Source: Streptomyces sp. yr375 (GTDB lineage: Bacteria > Actinomycetota > Actinomycetes > Streptomycetales > Streptomycetaceae). From it: DNA of 64,000 nucleotides. Under the pieces are notes generated by a model, which saw only the letters and a list, made by a program, of their open reading frames with translations, made no database searches and was not told where the DNA came from. The translations under genes were made by a program, and so were the position numbers. This document shows, one piece after another, positions 8,448 to 17,736 of the stretch. The first letter of the stretch is position 1, and each line of letters begins with the position of its first letter. The stretch is from assembly GCF_900110755.1 (NCBI RefSeq), contig NZ_FOFF01000038.1, positions 24,684-88,683 of the forward strand, read 5' to 3'.

Positions 8448-11279
8448 GTGATACGAGACCAAGAAGAGGCGATGAAACAGCAGGGCGTGCGGCCTGAGAG
8501 CGCGGAGGACACCTCTGCCGCCGCGTCGCGCCCTGACGGCGTCGAAGAACCGGACCCACGCATAGAAGAAGCACGCGCAGCAGAAGCGCGCGTAGCCGAA
8601 GCACCCGTAGAGGCACGCGAAGCAGATGCCCCTGTAGAGGCACGCGGAGCAGGTCCTCGGGAAGCAGAGACACGGGACGAGGTGCACATCGACGAGGTCG
8701 AGGGCGACGAACCGCTGCTCCCCGCGCGCGTGCACCGCCCTTCCGACCTGATGCGGCTGTTGGTCGGCGTGCTCGCCGTCGTCTTGCTGCTGGCCATCGC
8801 CGCGTTCGCGCACGGAACGACCTCGGGGCTCGAACAGGACATCAACAAGGGCACCGGGCAGGCGCCCGATCTCCTCATCAAGATCGCCGGGCTGGCGTCG
8901 AGCATCGCGATCCTGCTGGTGCCGGTCGCGTTCGCCATCGAGCGGCTGATCAAGCGGGACGGGCTGCGCATCGCCGACGGTGTGCTCGCCGCCGTCCTCG
9001 CGCACGGGGTGACCCTCGCCACCGACCTGTGGGTCGCGAAGGCCGCGCCGGGCTCGATCCAGGAGGCGCTCACCCAGCCCTCCCCCGGGGACATCCACGC
9101 CCTGACCGACCCGGTGCACGGCTATCTCGCGCCCGTCATCGCGTACATGACGGCCGTCGGCATGTCCCGTCGGCCGCGCTGGCGCTCGGTCCTGTGGATC
9201 GTGCTGCTCCTGGACGCCTTCTCGATGCTCGTCACCGGCTACACGACACCGTTCTCGATCATCCTCACGGTCCTGATCGGCTGGACGGTGGCCTACGGGA
9301 CGCTGTACGCGGTCGGCTCGCCGAACGTGCGTCCTACGGGGCGGACGCTGATGGCGGGCCTGCGGCACGTCGGTTTCCGCCCGGTGAGCGCGGCCCGCGA
9401 GGAGGGTCCTGACGCGGCGGAGAGCGACCGCGGCCGACGCTACTTCGTCACCCTGGAGGACGGTCCACCGCTGGACATCACGGTCGTCGACCGGGAACAG
9501 CAGGCCCAGGGGTTCTTCTACCGCGCGTGGCGCAATCTGACGCTGCGCGGCTTCGCCACCCGCAGCAGCCTGCAGTCGCTGCGCCAGGCCCTGGAGCAGG
9601 AGGCGCTGCTCGCCTACGCGGCCATCGCCGCCGGCGCCAACGCGCCCAAGCTGATCGCGACCTCCGAGCTCGGTCCCGACGCGGTGATACTCGTCTACGA
9701 GCACACCGGCGGCCGCACCCTCGACTCGCTGACGGACGAGGAGATCACCGACGGCCTGCTGCGCAACACGTGGCGCCAGGTACAGGCCCTGCAGTCGCGG
9801 CGCATCGCGCATCGTCGGCTCGCGGGTGACGCGATTCTGGTGGATCGTTCCGGCACGGTGATCCTCACCGATCTGCGCGGCGGCGAGATCGCCGCCGGCG
9901 ACCTGCTGCTGCGCATGGACGTCGCCCAACTGGTGACCACGCTCGGCCTGCGGGTGGGCGCCGAGCGGGCGGTGGCCTCCGCGGTGGGCGTGCTCGGGCC
10001 GGACGCCGTCGCGGACTGTCTGCCGATGCTCCAGCCCATCGCGCTGACCCGCTCCACGCGCGCGACGCTGCGCCGACTGGCACGCGAGCGTGCGCAGCGG
10101 GAACGCGAGGCGGTCCTGGAGGCCTCCCGGCAAGCCAAGCAGGCGCGTCTGGAGGCGGCCGGGGACGACACCGAGACCGTCGTCCCGGAGAAGCCCGGCA
10201 AGAAGGCCGTCCGCGCGGAGGCGCGGGCCGAGAAGCGGGCCATCGACGAGGCGCTGGAGGAGGCCCGCGAGGAGGATCTGCTGACGCAGATCCGGCACCA
10301 GGTGCTGCTGATCCGGCCTCAGGCACCGGTGGAGCCGGCCCGGCTGGAGCGGGTGCGGCCGCGCACCCTGATGAGTTTCATCGCGGGTGCCTTCGGCGCG
10401 TACTTCCTGCTGACGCAGCTCACGCACATCGAGTTCGGTCCGCTCGTCGCCAACGCCGAGTGGGGCTGGGTCGCGGCGGCCGTGTTCTTCTCGGCGTTGA
10501 GCTATGTCGCGGCGGCGATGAGCCTGCTGGGGTTCGTGCCGGAGCGGGTGCCGTTCCCGCGGACCGTGGCCGCGCAGGTCGCCGGGTCCTTCGTGAAGAT
10601 CGTGGCCCCGGCCGCGGTCGGCGGGGTCGCCCTCAACACGCGCTTCCTGCAGCGCGCCGGGGTGCGGCCCGGTCTCGCCGTGGCCAGTGTCGGCGCTTCG
10701 CAGTTGTTCGGGCTGGGCTGCCACATCCTGATGCTGCTGTCGTTCGGCTACCTCACCGGCACCGAGAAGACGCCGTCGCTGTCGCCGTCCCGCACGGTCA
10801 TCGCGGGTCTGCTCACGGTGGCGGTGCTGGTGCTCGTGGTGACGTCGGTGCCGTTCCTGCGGAAATTCGTCGTCACGCGCGTGAGGTCGCTGTTCGCGGG
10901 TGTCGTGCCGCGCATGCTGGACGTGCTGCAGCGGCCGCAGAAGCTGGTCACCGGCATCGGCGGCATGCTTCTGCTCACCGCGTGCTTCGTGATGTGCCTG
11001 GACGCGTCGATCCGCGCGTTCGGCGACGAGTCGACCTCGCTGAGCATCGCCAGCGTCGCCGTCGTCTTCCTCGCCGGCAACGCGCTCGGCTCCGCCGCCC
11101 CGACGCCGGGCGGAGTCGGCGCCGTCGAGGCGACCCTGACGGTCGGTCTGATCGCGGTGGGCCTGCCCAAGGAGGTCGCCGCTCCCGCGGTGCTGCTCTT
11201 CCGCCTGCTGACGCTGTGGATCCCCGTACTGCCGGGCTGGCTGGCCTTCAACCAGCTCACCCGCAAGGGCGCCCTGTAG
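8448..11279 (+). CDS. Large membrane protein: kinase-like middle region plus UPF0104/LPG-synthase-type flippase domain
   Basis: 943 residues. Residues 1-90 are Ala/Glu/Arg-rich with short repeats (VEARGAG, VEAREAD). Several membrane segments follow (about 105-290). A soluble region (about 310-530) has fragments resembling ABC1/RIO-type kinase-like folds: LVYEHTGGRTLDSL near 417 and ILTDLRGGEIAAGDLL near 474. An Arg/Glu/Ala-rich helix follows. The C-terminal part (about 640-935) is a multi-pass domain of the lysylphosphatidylglycerol-synthase TM/UPF0104 family, with PTPGGVGAVEATLT near the end. Substrate unknown; lipid-linked precursor movement is the family theme. The GTG start at 8448 is uncertain: ATG at 8472 is possible, but its GAGG sits only 2 nt upstream. 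Confidence 0.8.
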   Translation: MIRDQEEAMKQQGVRPESAEDTSAAASRPDGVEEPDPRIEEARAAEARVAEAPVEAREADAPVEARGAGPREAETRDEVHIDEVEGDEPLLPARVHRPSDLMRLLVGVLAVVLLLAIAAFAHGTTSGLEQDINKGTGQAPDLLIKIAGLASSIAILLVPVAFAIERLIKRDGLRIADGVLAAVLAHGVTLATDLWVAKAAPGSIQEALTQPSPGDIHALTDPVHGYLAPVIAYMTAVGMSRRPRWRSVLWIVLLLDAFSMLVTGYTTPFSIILTVLIGWTVAYGTLYAVGSPNVRPTGRTLMAGLRHVGFRPVSAAREEGPDAAESDRGRRYFVTLEDGPPLDITVVDREQQAQGFFYRAWRNLTLRGFATRSSLQSLRQALEQEALLAYAAIAAGANAPKLIATSELGPDAVILVYEHTGGRTLDSLTDEEITDGLLRNTWRQVQALQSRRIAHRRLAGDAILVDRSGTVILTDLRGGEIAAGDLLLRMDVAQLVTTLGLRVGAERAVASAVGVLGPDAVADCLPMLQPIALTRSTRATLRRLARERAQREREAVLEASRQAKQARLEAAGDDTETVVPEKPGKKAVRAEARAEKRAIDEALEEAREEDLLTQIRHQVLLIRPQAPVEPARLERVRPRTLMSFIAGAFGAYFLLTQLTHIEFGPLVANAEWGWVAAAVFFSALSYVAAAMSLLGFVPERVPFPRTVAAQVAGSFVKIVAPAAVGGVALNTRFLQRAGVRPGLAVASVGASQLFGLGCHILMLLSFGYLTGTEKTPSLSPSRTVIAGLLTVAVLVLVVTSVPFLRKFVVTRVRSLFAGVVPRMLDVLQRPQKLVTGIGGMLLLTACFVMCLDASIRAFGDESTSLSIASVAVVFLAGNALGSAAPTPGGVGAVEATLTVGLIAVGLPKEVAAPAVLLFRLLTLWIPVLPGWLAFNQLTRKGAL

Positions 11280-11361
11280 CCCTGCAGGAGGGCGCGGGTG
11301 CCCGTACCTCGTACGGACCGCGCCCCGCGCGCGTGCCCGCACGCGACCGCAGGATGGGGAC

Positions 11362-12906
11362 ATGCCGACTCCCGCCCGTCTGCGCGCCGCCGCCGTGACC
11401 ACCGTCGCCGTGCTGCTGTCCTCTCTAGTGGCGGGCTGCGGCGACGGCTCACACGACGAGAGCCTGTCGGCGCAGAAGCTGAGCTGGAAGGACTGCCCGG
11501 CCCCCTCCCAGTCCGAGGGCGGCGGCAGCGCCCCGTCCCCGCTGCCGGACGGCGACCAGTGGCAGTGCGCGACGATGCGGGCGCCCCTCGGCTGGGACGA
11601 CCCCAAGGGCGACACGATCGGCATCGCACTGATCCGGGCGCGGGCGAGCGGCGCCGCGAGCGGGCGGATCGGCTCGCTGGTCTTCAACTTCGGCGGCCCC
11701 GGCGGCTCGGGCGTCTCCACCCTGCCCGCGTTCGGCGACGAGTACGCGGCCCTGCGCACCCGCTACGACCTGGTGAGCTTCGACCCGCGCGGGGTCGGCC
11801 GCAGCGCCGGCGTGCGGTGCGAGACCGACCGGCAGCTCGACGCGTACTTCCAGCAGGACAACACGCCCGACGACGCCGCCGAGCGCACCACGCTGCTGGA
11901 CAACACCAAGGACTTCAACGCGGCCTGCGAGAAGAACTCCGAGAAGACGCTGCCACATGTGCGGACCACCGACGCGGCCCGCGACATGGACCTGATGCGC
12001 CAAGTCCTGGGCGACGACAGGCTGTACTACTTCGGCATCTCCTACGGCACCGAACTGGGCGGCGTGTACGCCCACTTGTTCCCGAAGCACGTGGGGCGCG
12101 CGGTCTTCGACGCGGTGGTCGACCCGACGCAGACGTCCGAGCAGAGCTCGCTCGGGCAGGCCAGGGGTTTCCAACTCGCGCTCGACAACTTCGCCGAGGA
12201 CTGCACGTCCAAGACGGCGGACTGCCCACTCGGGGACACTCCGCAGCAGGTGAAGGACCGGATCGCCAAGCTCCTGAAGGACCTGGACGCCAAGCCGCTG
12301 CCGGGCAGCTTCCCGCGCGAACTGACCCAGAGCGCCGCGACCAACGGCATCGCGCAGGCGCTGTACTCGAAGGACTTCTGGGAGTACCTCACCGAGGGCC
12401 TGGAGCAGGCCTACTCCGGGGACGGCAAGATTCTGATGCTGCTGTCCGACCTGATGAACGGCCGCACCGAGAACGGCGAGTACAGCAACATCACGGCCGC
12501 CAACATCGCCATCAACTGCGCCGACGACAAGCCGCGTTACTCCACGGCCTATGTGCAGAAGAAACTGCCGGAGTTCAGGACCGCCTCCAGTCTGTTCGGG
12601 GACTTCCTGGCCTGGAGCATGCTCAGTTGCACTGACTGGGCCGTGCCGGGCGCCGCCGACCATCCGGACGTGAGCGCGCCCGGATCGGCGCCGATCCTCG
12701 TCGTGGGCAACACCGGTGACCCGGCGACCCCGTACGAGGGGGCGCGGAAGATGGTGGACGCGCTGGGCAAGGGCGTCGGGGTCGAGCTGACGTACAAGGG
12801 GCAGGGGCATGGCGCGTACGGCAGCAAGAACAAGTGCGTGCAGGCGGCGGTGAACGGCTATCTGCTGACCGGCAAGCCGCCGGCCGCCGGGACCGTCTGC
12901 TCCTGA
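11362..12906 (+). CDS. Secreted lipoprotein peptidase, tripeptidyl aminopeptidase (SlpD/SlpE/TAP) type
   Basis: 514 residues. Signal peptide with lipobox (VAGC near residue 28) predicts a lipid-anchored extracellular protein. Alpha/beta-hydrolase fold of the S33 tripeptidyl aminopeptidase group: oxyanion-region FNFGGPGGSG, nucleophile elbow GISYG (about 225-229), Asp in GNTGDPATPYEG (about 450) and His in GQGHGAYG (about 483), with the TAP C-terminal domain. It cleaves N-terminal tripeptides from extracellular peptides. ATG start at 11362 with AGGATGGGG just upstream. The next gene is a tandem paralogue sharing a 73-bp identical block. Confidence 0.92.
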   Translation: MPTPARLRAAAVTTVAVLLSSLVAGCGDGSHDESLSAQKLSWKDCPAPSQSEGGGSAPSPLPDGDQWQCATMRAPLGWDDPKGDTIGIALIRARASGAASGRIGSLVFNFGGPGGSGVSTLPAFGDEYAALRTRYDLVSFDPRGVGRSAGVRCETDRQLDAYFQQDNTPDDAAERTTLLDNTKDFNAACEKNSEKTLPHVRTTDAARDMDLMRQVLGDDRLYYFGISYGTELGGVYAHLFPKHVGRAVFDAVVDPTQTSEQSSLGQARGFQLALDNFAEDCTSKTADCPLGDTPQQVKDRIAKLLKDLDAKPLPGSFPRELTQSAATNGIAQALYSKDFWEYLTEGLEQAYSGDGKILMLLSDLMNGRTENGEYSNITAANIAINCADDKPRYSTAYVQKKLPEFRTASSLFGDFLAWSMLSCTDWAVPGAADHPDVSAPGSAPILVVGNTGDPATPYEGARKMVDALGKGVGVELTYKGQGHGAYGSKNKCVQAAVNGYLLTGKPPAAGTVCS

Positions 12907-12992
12907 CCTCCGCCACCCCCCACACCCGGCGATACCTCCGGAAATTCCCTGGCATCCGCCACGAATTTCCGAGAAACCCGCAGGTCAAAAGG

Positions 12993-13001
12993 TTATCCAC
13001 A
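12993..13001 (+). promoter_or_regulatory. Perfect TTATCCACA (DnaA-box-like) upstream of second peptidase gene
   Basis: TTATCCACA lies about 90 bp before the downstream peptidase start and about 30 bp before a possible -10 (TAATAT, 13030-13035). It matches the E. coli DnaA box consensus exactly; the Streptomyces consensus prefers TTGTCCACA. A second identical 9-mer occurs at 62803. Function not shown by sequence. Confidence 0.4.
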
Positions 13002-13091
13002 GGCTCGGACGGGTCGGCCGAGATCTGCCTAATATGGCCGGACAGCCCATCCGCCGCCGAGTGCGGAGGGCTTGCGAGGGGGGAAGTACAC

Positions 13092-14678
13092 ATGGCGCGA
13101 TTCACACGGTGGACGGTGTTGGGGGCCGCTGCCGCACTGCTGGTGGCGGGGTGCAGCGGCGGTGTGTCGGACGGGGGCGCGGACGGCAAGGACGGCAAGG
13201 GTGGTAAGGGCGGTTCGGCCGATGCACGGCCCTCCGCCGGCTCCTCCGGGGCGACGGGCGCGGCGGCCGTCGCTCCGCCCGCCGCGCTGACCGGGCAGAA
13301 GCTCGGCTGGGGGCGCTGCAAGGCCACCGCGGACTCCGCGCCGCCGGGCGGCGACTGGCAGTGCGCGACGCTGAAGGTGCCGCTGGACTGGTCGAAGCCG
13401 GACGGCGACACCATCGGCCTCGCCCTGGTGCGCACCAAGTCGCGCGCGAGCGGAAGCGATCGGACCGGTTCGCTGCTGTTCAACTTCGGCGGTCCCGGCG
13501 GCTCGGGCGTCTCCGCGCTCCCCTCCTTCGGCTCCACGTTCTCCTCGCTCCGCGACCACTACGACCTGGTGAGCTGGGACCCACGCGGGGTCGGGGCCAG
13601 CGAGGGCGTCCGCTGCCGCGGCGACAAGGACATCCAGGCCGCCGAGTCCCTCGACGCCACCCCGGACACCCCGGCCGAGGAACAGGCCTACTTCCGGGAC
13701 GCCACCGACTTCGGCAAGGGCTGCAAGAAGGCCGCGGGCGCGCTGCTGGCCCACGTGTCGACGACCGACACCGCCCGCGACATGGACCTGATGCGCCAGG
13801 TGCTCGGCGACCGGAAGATGCACTACTTCGGCATCTCCTACGGCACCGAACTGGGCGGCGTGTACGCCCACTTGTTCCCGAAGCACGTGGGGCGGCTGAT
13901 CCTCGACGCGGTGGTCGACCCGAGCGCCGACTCGGTGGGCCACGCGCAGAACCAGGCACGCGGCTTCCAACGGGCGCTCGACGACTACCTCGAGTCGACG
14001 GGCCAGGACCCGCGGGAGGGCAGCAGGAAGATCGCGGACCTGCTGGACCGGATCGACGCCAAGCCGCTGTCCACGTCGGACGGGCGGAAGCTGACACAGA
14101 CGCTCGCGGTCACCGGCATCGTCCTGCCGCTGTACAGCGAGTCGAGCTGGCCGAGCCTCACCAGCGCCCTGAAGTCGGCCGAGTCCGGGGACGGCTCCGA
14201 GCTGCTGACACTGGCCGACGGCTACAACGAGCGGGACACCTCGGGGCACTACGGCACGTCCGCCCACTCACAACGGGTCATATCGTGCTTGGACGACAAG
14301 CAGCGGCCGACCGCCGAGGAGACGCGGAAGCTGCTGCCGGAGTTCGAGAAGATCTCGCCCGTGTTCGGGGACTTCCTGGGCTGGGACACGGCCGGCTGGT
14401 GCCACGACTGGCCGGTGGCCGGGCAGTACGACACCCCGGAGGTGAGCGCGCCGGGCGCGGCGCCGATCCTGCTGGTCGGCAACACCGGGGACCCGGCGAC
14501 ACCGTACGAGGGCGCGCGGAAGATGGCCGACGAGCTGGGCAAGGGCGTCGGGGTGCTGCTCACCTGGAAGGGCGAGGGGCACGGGGCGTACGGGAGCGGG
14601 AGCACCTGCGTCGACTCGGCGGTGAACGCGTACCTGTTGAAGGGGACGGTGCCGAAGGACGGCACGGTCTGCTCATGA
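13092..14678 (+). CDS. Secreted lipoprotein peptidase, tripeptidyl aminopeptidase (SlpD/SlpE/TAP) type, tandem paralogue
   Basis: 528 residues from ATG 13092, preceded by GAGGGGGGAAG. An upstream in-frame extension is possible but lacks a signal peptide. Lipobox LLVAGC (about residues 14-19) is followed by a Gly/Lys/Asp-rich linker. Same S33 fold as the preceding gene: FNFGGPGGSG, nucleophile GISYG (about 247), Asp in GNTGDPATPYEG (about 467), His in GEGHGAYG (about 496). Predicted to trim tripeptides from peptides outside the cell, on the membrane surface. The 185-bp gap to its paralogue contains a TTATCCACA box and a TAATAT -10 candidate, suggesting its own promoter. Ends in a hairpin shared with convergent moeZ. 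Confidence 0.92.
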   Translation: MARFTRWTVLGAAAALLVAGCSGGVSDGGADGKDGKGGKGGSADARPSAGSSGATGAAAVAPPAALTGQKLGWGRCKATADSAPPGGDWQCATLKVPLDWSKPDGDTIGLALVRTKSRASGSDRTGSLLFNFGGPGGSGVSALPSFGSTFSSLRDHYDLVSWDPRGVGASEGVRCRGDKDIQAAESLDATPDTPAEEQAYFRDATDFGKGCKKAAGALLAHVSTTDTARDMDLMRQVLGDRKMHYFGISYGTELGGVYAHLFPKHVGRLILDAVVDPSADSVGHAQNQARGFQRALDDYLESTGQDPREGSRKIADLLDRIDAKPLSTSDGRKLTQTLAVTGIVLPLYSESSWPSLTSALKSAESGDGSELLTLADGYNERDTSGHYGTSAHSQRVISCLDDKQRPTAEETRKLLPEFEKISPVFGDFLGWDTAGWCHDWPVAGQYDTPEVSAPGAAPILLVGNTGDPATPYEGARKMADELGKGVGVLLTWKGEGHGAYGSGSTCVDSAVNAYLLKGTVPKDGTVCS

Positions 14679-14681
14679 CGA

Positions 14682-14724
14682 CGGCGGGGGCTTCACGCAC
14701 TCGTGGTACGCGAAGCCCCCGCCG
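14682..14724. terminator. Bidirectional hairpin terminator between peptidase gene and moeZ
   Basis: A perfect 13-bp stem (CGGCGGGGGCTTC at 14682-14694 pairing with 14712-14724) lies between two convergent genes, 4 bp after one stop and 60 bp from the other. No U-run follows, as is common for Streptomyces terminators. Confidence 0.7.
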
Positions 14725-14785
14725 GTCGGAGCGGGAGACCCGATGGGCGCAGCCGGAGACCCGGTGGGCGCGGCGGGCGGCCGGA

Positions 14786-15964
14786 TCAGTAGATCGGCTT
14801 GCTCGGCTCGATCTGGTTGACCCAGCCGATCACGCCACCGCCGACGTGCACGGCGTCCGCGAAGCCGGCGGACTTCAGCACCGCGAGGACTTCCGCACTG
14901 CGGACACCCGTCTTGCAGTGCAAGACGATCTTCTTGTCCTGCGGCAGGCCCTGCAGCGCGGTGCCCAGGAGGAACTCGTTCTTCGGGATCAGCTTGGCGC
15001 CCGGGATGGAGACGATCTCGTACTCGTTCGGCTCGCGGACGTCGATGATCTCGATGTTCTCGCCGTCGTCGATCCACTCCTTGAGCTGCTTGGGAGTGAT
15101 CGTCGAGCCGGCGGCCGCCGCCTGGGCCTCTTCCGAGACGACGCCGCAGAAGGCCTCGTAGTCGATGAGTTCGGTGACGGTCGGGTTCTCGCCGCAGACC
15201 GCGCAGTCAGGGTCCTTGCGGATCTTGACCTGGCGGTACTGCATCTCCAGGGCGTCGTAGATCATCAGGCGGCCGACGAGGGACTCGCCGGTGCCGGTGA
15301 GGACCTTGATGGCCTCGGTGACCTGGATGGAGCCGATGGACGCGCACAGCACGCCCAGCACGCCGCCCTCGGCGCAGGACGGGACCATGCCCGGCGGCGG
15401 GGGCTCCGGGTAGAGGCAGCGGTAGCAGGGGCCGTGCTCGGACCAGAACACGGAGGCCTGGCCGTCGAAGCGGTAGATCGAGCCCCATACGTACGGCTTG
15501 TTGAGCAGCACGCACGCGTCGTTGACCAGGTAGCGGGTCGCGAAGTTGTCCGTGCCGTCGACGATCAGGTCGTACTGGCTGAAGATGTCCATCACGTTCT
15601 CGGCCTCGAGCCGTTCCTCGTGAAGGATCACGTTCACGTACGGGTTGATGCCGAGGACGGAGTCACGAGCGGAGGCGGCCTTGGAGCGGCCGATGTCCGC
15701 CTGGCTGTGGATGATCTGGCGCTGCAGGTTCGACTCGTCGACCTCGTCGAACTCCACGATGCCCAGCGTGCCCACGCCCGCCGCGGCCAGGTACATCAGC
15801 GCCGGCGAGCCCAGGCCGCCGGCGCCCACACAGAGCACCTTGGCGTTCTTCAGCCGCTTCTGCCCGTCCATCCCCACGTCCGGGATGATCAGGTGGCGGG
15901 AGTACCGGCGAACCTCGTCTACGGTGAGCTCAGAGGCTGGCTCGACCAGGGGTGGCAGCGACAC
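14786..15964 (-). CDS. moeZ: MoeZ: ThiF/MoeB-type adenylyltransferase with rhodanese domain
   Basis: 392 residues. N-terminal ThiF/MoeB E1-like domain: nucleotide-binding GAGGLGSPAL (about 48-57), NLQRQ, DGTDNF, and two CxxC zinc pairs (CYRC near 181, CAVC near 253). C-terminal rhodanese domain from about 285, with the sulfur-carrying Cys in LHCKTGVRS near 350. It adenylates the C-terminal Gly-Gly of small sulfur-carrier proteins (MoaD, ThiS, CysO-like) and transfers sulfur, supplying molybdopterin, thiamine and related thio-pathways. GTG start at 15964 with GGAG upstream. It is convergent with the peptidase genes, and 63 bp separate it from the spherulin-like gene upstream. Confidence 0.95.
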   Translation of the reverse strand: MSLPPLVEPASELTVDEVRRYSRHLIIPDVGMDGQKRLKNAKVLCVGAGGLGSPALMYLAAAGVGTLGIVEFDEVDESNLQRQIIHSQADIGRSKAASARDSVLGINPYVNVILHEERLEAENVMDIFSQYDLIVDGTDNFATRYLVNDACVLLNKPYVWGSIYRFDGQASVFWSEHGPCYRCLYPEPPPPGMVPSCAEGGVLGVLCASIGSIQVTEAIKVLTGTGESLVGRLMIYDALEMQYRQVKIRKDPDCAVCGENPTVTELIDYEAFCGVVSEEAQAAAAGSTITPKQLKEWIDDGENIEIIDVREPNEYEIVSIPGAKLIPKNEFLLGTALQGLPQDKKIVLHCKTGVRSAEVLAVLKSAGFADAVHVGGGVIGWVNQIEPSKPIY

Positions 15965-16027
15965 GGGGACTCCGTTGGTCGGTCAATCACTACGGTTGTT
16001 CCGGCTGTAACACTGCCACGCCCCCCT

Positions 16028-16786
16028 TCATTCCGAGACACCCGTTCCGATCCGCGAGACGATCTCGTCCCAGTAGCCGGGCATGGTCTCCCAGGGGTCG
16101 GCCAGGCCGGCGCGGTCGACGCCGTCGGTGAACCAGATCGTCGCGGCGCCCTGCCAGCGGGCGATGCGCAGCGCCTCGTCGAGGTGGCCGCGCGGCACGC
16201 CGTGCACGAAGTGGCAGAAGCGCTCGGGCGGGTGGTCCGCCGTCCATTCGGCCACCTGCGACCAGCGGTAGTCGCTCCAGGGGCCGGAGAAGGTGACCAA
16301 CTGGTCGGCGTGCTCGGCGTATCCGGGGTACGGGTGGGTGCCGTGGCCGAGGACGATGTGGGGCGCGTCCCGCAGGGTGCGGAGCGCGCCGATCGTGCGG
16401 CGCAGTCCGGGGAGCGCGGTCGGCTCGGCCGGGCAGCGGTCCAGGAGGAAGCCGTCGACCCGGTACCAGTCGAGGTACCGCTGCGCGTCGGACACGATCT
16501 CGGCGAAGGCGCGAGCTCCGTAGCGGATGTCGAGGTTCCCGAGGACCCGGACGCCCGCGTTGCGCAGCCGGCCCACGGATTCCAGGCAGCGCGGGTCGGG
16601 GCGGACGCCGGGGCCGTCGGCGACGTCGAGGACGACCCAGTGCAGGTGCCCGGCGGAGCGGGTGAGTTCGTCCCACTCGGCCGGCGCGAGGAGGGGGTGT
16701 GCGATACCGGGGACGCCGAGGCCGGTGCGGACGTCGGTGGTGCCGGCGCTCGCGGTGCCCGCCGGGGTTCCGGTCAGATGCGACAT
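16028..16786 (-). CDS. Spherulin-4 family (GH135-like) putative glycoside hydrolase
   Basis: 252 residues from ATG 16786 (MSHLTGTPAG). Spherulin-4-type pattern: HWVVLDVADGPG, then RNAGVRVLGNLDIRYGAR, then YLDWYRVDGFLLDRCP near 105-117. Fungal Sph3 of this family (GH135) cleaves galactosaminogalactan and is needed for its synthesis. Here the Asp of FLLDRC is kept, but the usual following Glu is Arg. No clear signal peptide, so it may act inside the cell or be exported atypically. Its start overlaps the stop of the upstream epimerase by 13 bp, so the two are probably translationally coupled. Activity is inferred from the family only. Confidence 0.75.
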   Translation of the reverse strand: MSHLTGTPAGTASAGTTDVRTGLGVPGIAHPLLAPAEWDELTRSAGHLHWVVLDVADGPGVRPDPRCLESVGRLRNAGVRVLGNLDIRYGARAFAEIVSDAQRYLDWYRVDGFLLDRCPAEPTALPGLRRTIGALRTLRDAPHIVLGHGTHPYPGYAEHADQLVTFSGPWSDYRWSQVAEWTADHPPERFCHFVHGVPRGHLDEALRIARWQGAATIWFTDGVDRAGLADPWETMPGYWDEIVSRIGTGVSE

Positions 16787-17736
16787 GCCGCCTCCATCCA
16801 GATGTCGGCGAGGGACTCCTCGAGGTTGATCCGGGGCCGCCAGCCGAGCCGGTCGCGGGCGGTGCGCACATCGGCCTGCTGCCAACTGCCGCACCCGTCC
16901 GGATACGGGTACGCGACGGGCCCTCCGTGGTCAGGCTCGGGGCGGGGGTGGCCGATGCCGGGCCTGAGGTGGCCGCCGGGCGGGCCGTCGAGTTCGTGGA
17001 GGGCGCCGCCGTATCCGGCCACGCGGGCGAGGATCCCGGCGGCGTCCCGCAGCCGGACGGCGCGGCCCGAGCCGATGTTGATGACGCCCTGCGCGGCGGA
17101 CAGCGAGGCGGCGTGCACGGCGCGGGCCACGTCGCGGACGTCGATGAAGTCGCGCTGCACGCCGAGCCCGCCGAGCTTGAGCTCGCCGTCGCCGGACTGC
17201 ATGGCGCGGCGCATCGCCTCGGCGAGGCGGCCCAGCGGGGAGCCGGCGGGCGTGCCGGGTCCGGCGGGCGAGAAGATCCGCAGCACGACGGCGTCCAGGC
17301 CGGAGCCGAGGACGAGTTCGGTGGCGGCGAGTTTGCTGACGCCGTACGGGCCGCCGGGGCGGGGCACGGCATCCTCGGCCGTGGAGGAGCCGGGCTGGCT
17401 CGGGCCGTACTCGGCGCCGCAGCCGAGCTGCACCAGTCGGGCGCCGCAGCCGCTGCGGCGCAGGGCCTCGCAGACGGTGGCGACGGCGACGGTGTTGTGC
17501 CGGGTGAGTTCGCGGGCGCCGCCGCGGGTGGTGCCCGCGCAGTTGACGACGACCTGGGGGTGGACCGCGTCGAGGAAGCGGGTGAGTGCGCCGGGGCTGC
17601 CGGACGCGAGGTCGAAGCGGACGTCGGCGTCGTCGCCGCGGCCGAGCACGGTGAGCTGGACGGCCGGGTCGGCGAGCAGACGGTCGGCGACGAAACGGCC
17701 GAGGTAGCCGTTGGCTCCGATCAGCAGAACCCTCAT
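16774..17736 (-). CDS. NAD-dependent epimerase/dehydratase (extended SDR)
   Basis: 320 residues. Rossmann GxxGxxG seen as GANGYLG (7-13) right after the start. The SDR Tyr-x3-Lys is in GGPYGVSKLAA (about 131-140), and RDFIDVRDVARAV is typical of nucleotide-sugar epimerases. Likely acts on an NDP-sugar, for example a C4 epimerisation, in the cytoplasm. The ATG at 17736 overlaps the stop of the small upstream ORF as ATGA, and its own stop overlaps the hydrolase start. Substrate is not determined by sequence. The reading frame stays open far upstream (to 18684) through repeats, but the real start is the one before GANGYLG. Confidence 0.88.
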   Translation of the reverse strand: MRVLLIGANGYLGRFVADRLLADPAVQLTVLGRGDDADVRFDLASGSPGALTRFLDAVHPQVVVNCAGTTRGGARELTRHNTVAVATVCEALRRSGCGARLVQLGCGAEYGPSQPGSSTAEDAVPRPGGPYGVSKLAATELVLGSGLDAVVLRIFSPAGPGTPAGSPLGRLAEAMRRAMQSGDGELKLGGLGVQRDFIDVRDVARAVHAASLSAAQGVINIGSGRAVRLRDAAGILARVAGYGGALHELDGPPGGHLRPGIGHPRPEPDHGGPVAYPYPDGCGSWQQADVRTARDRLGWRPRINLEESLADIWMEAACRI

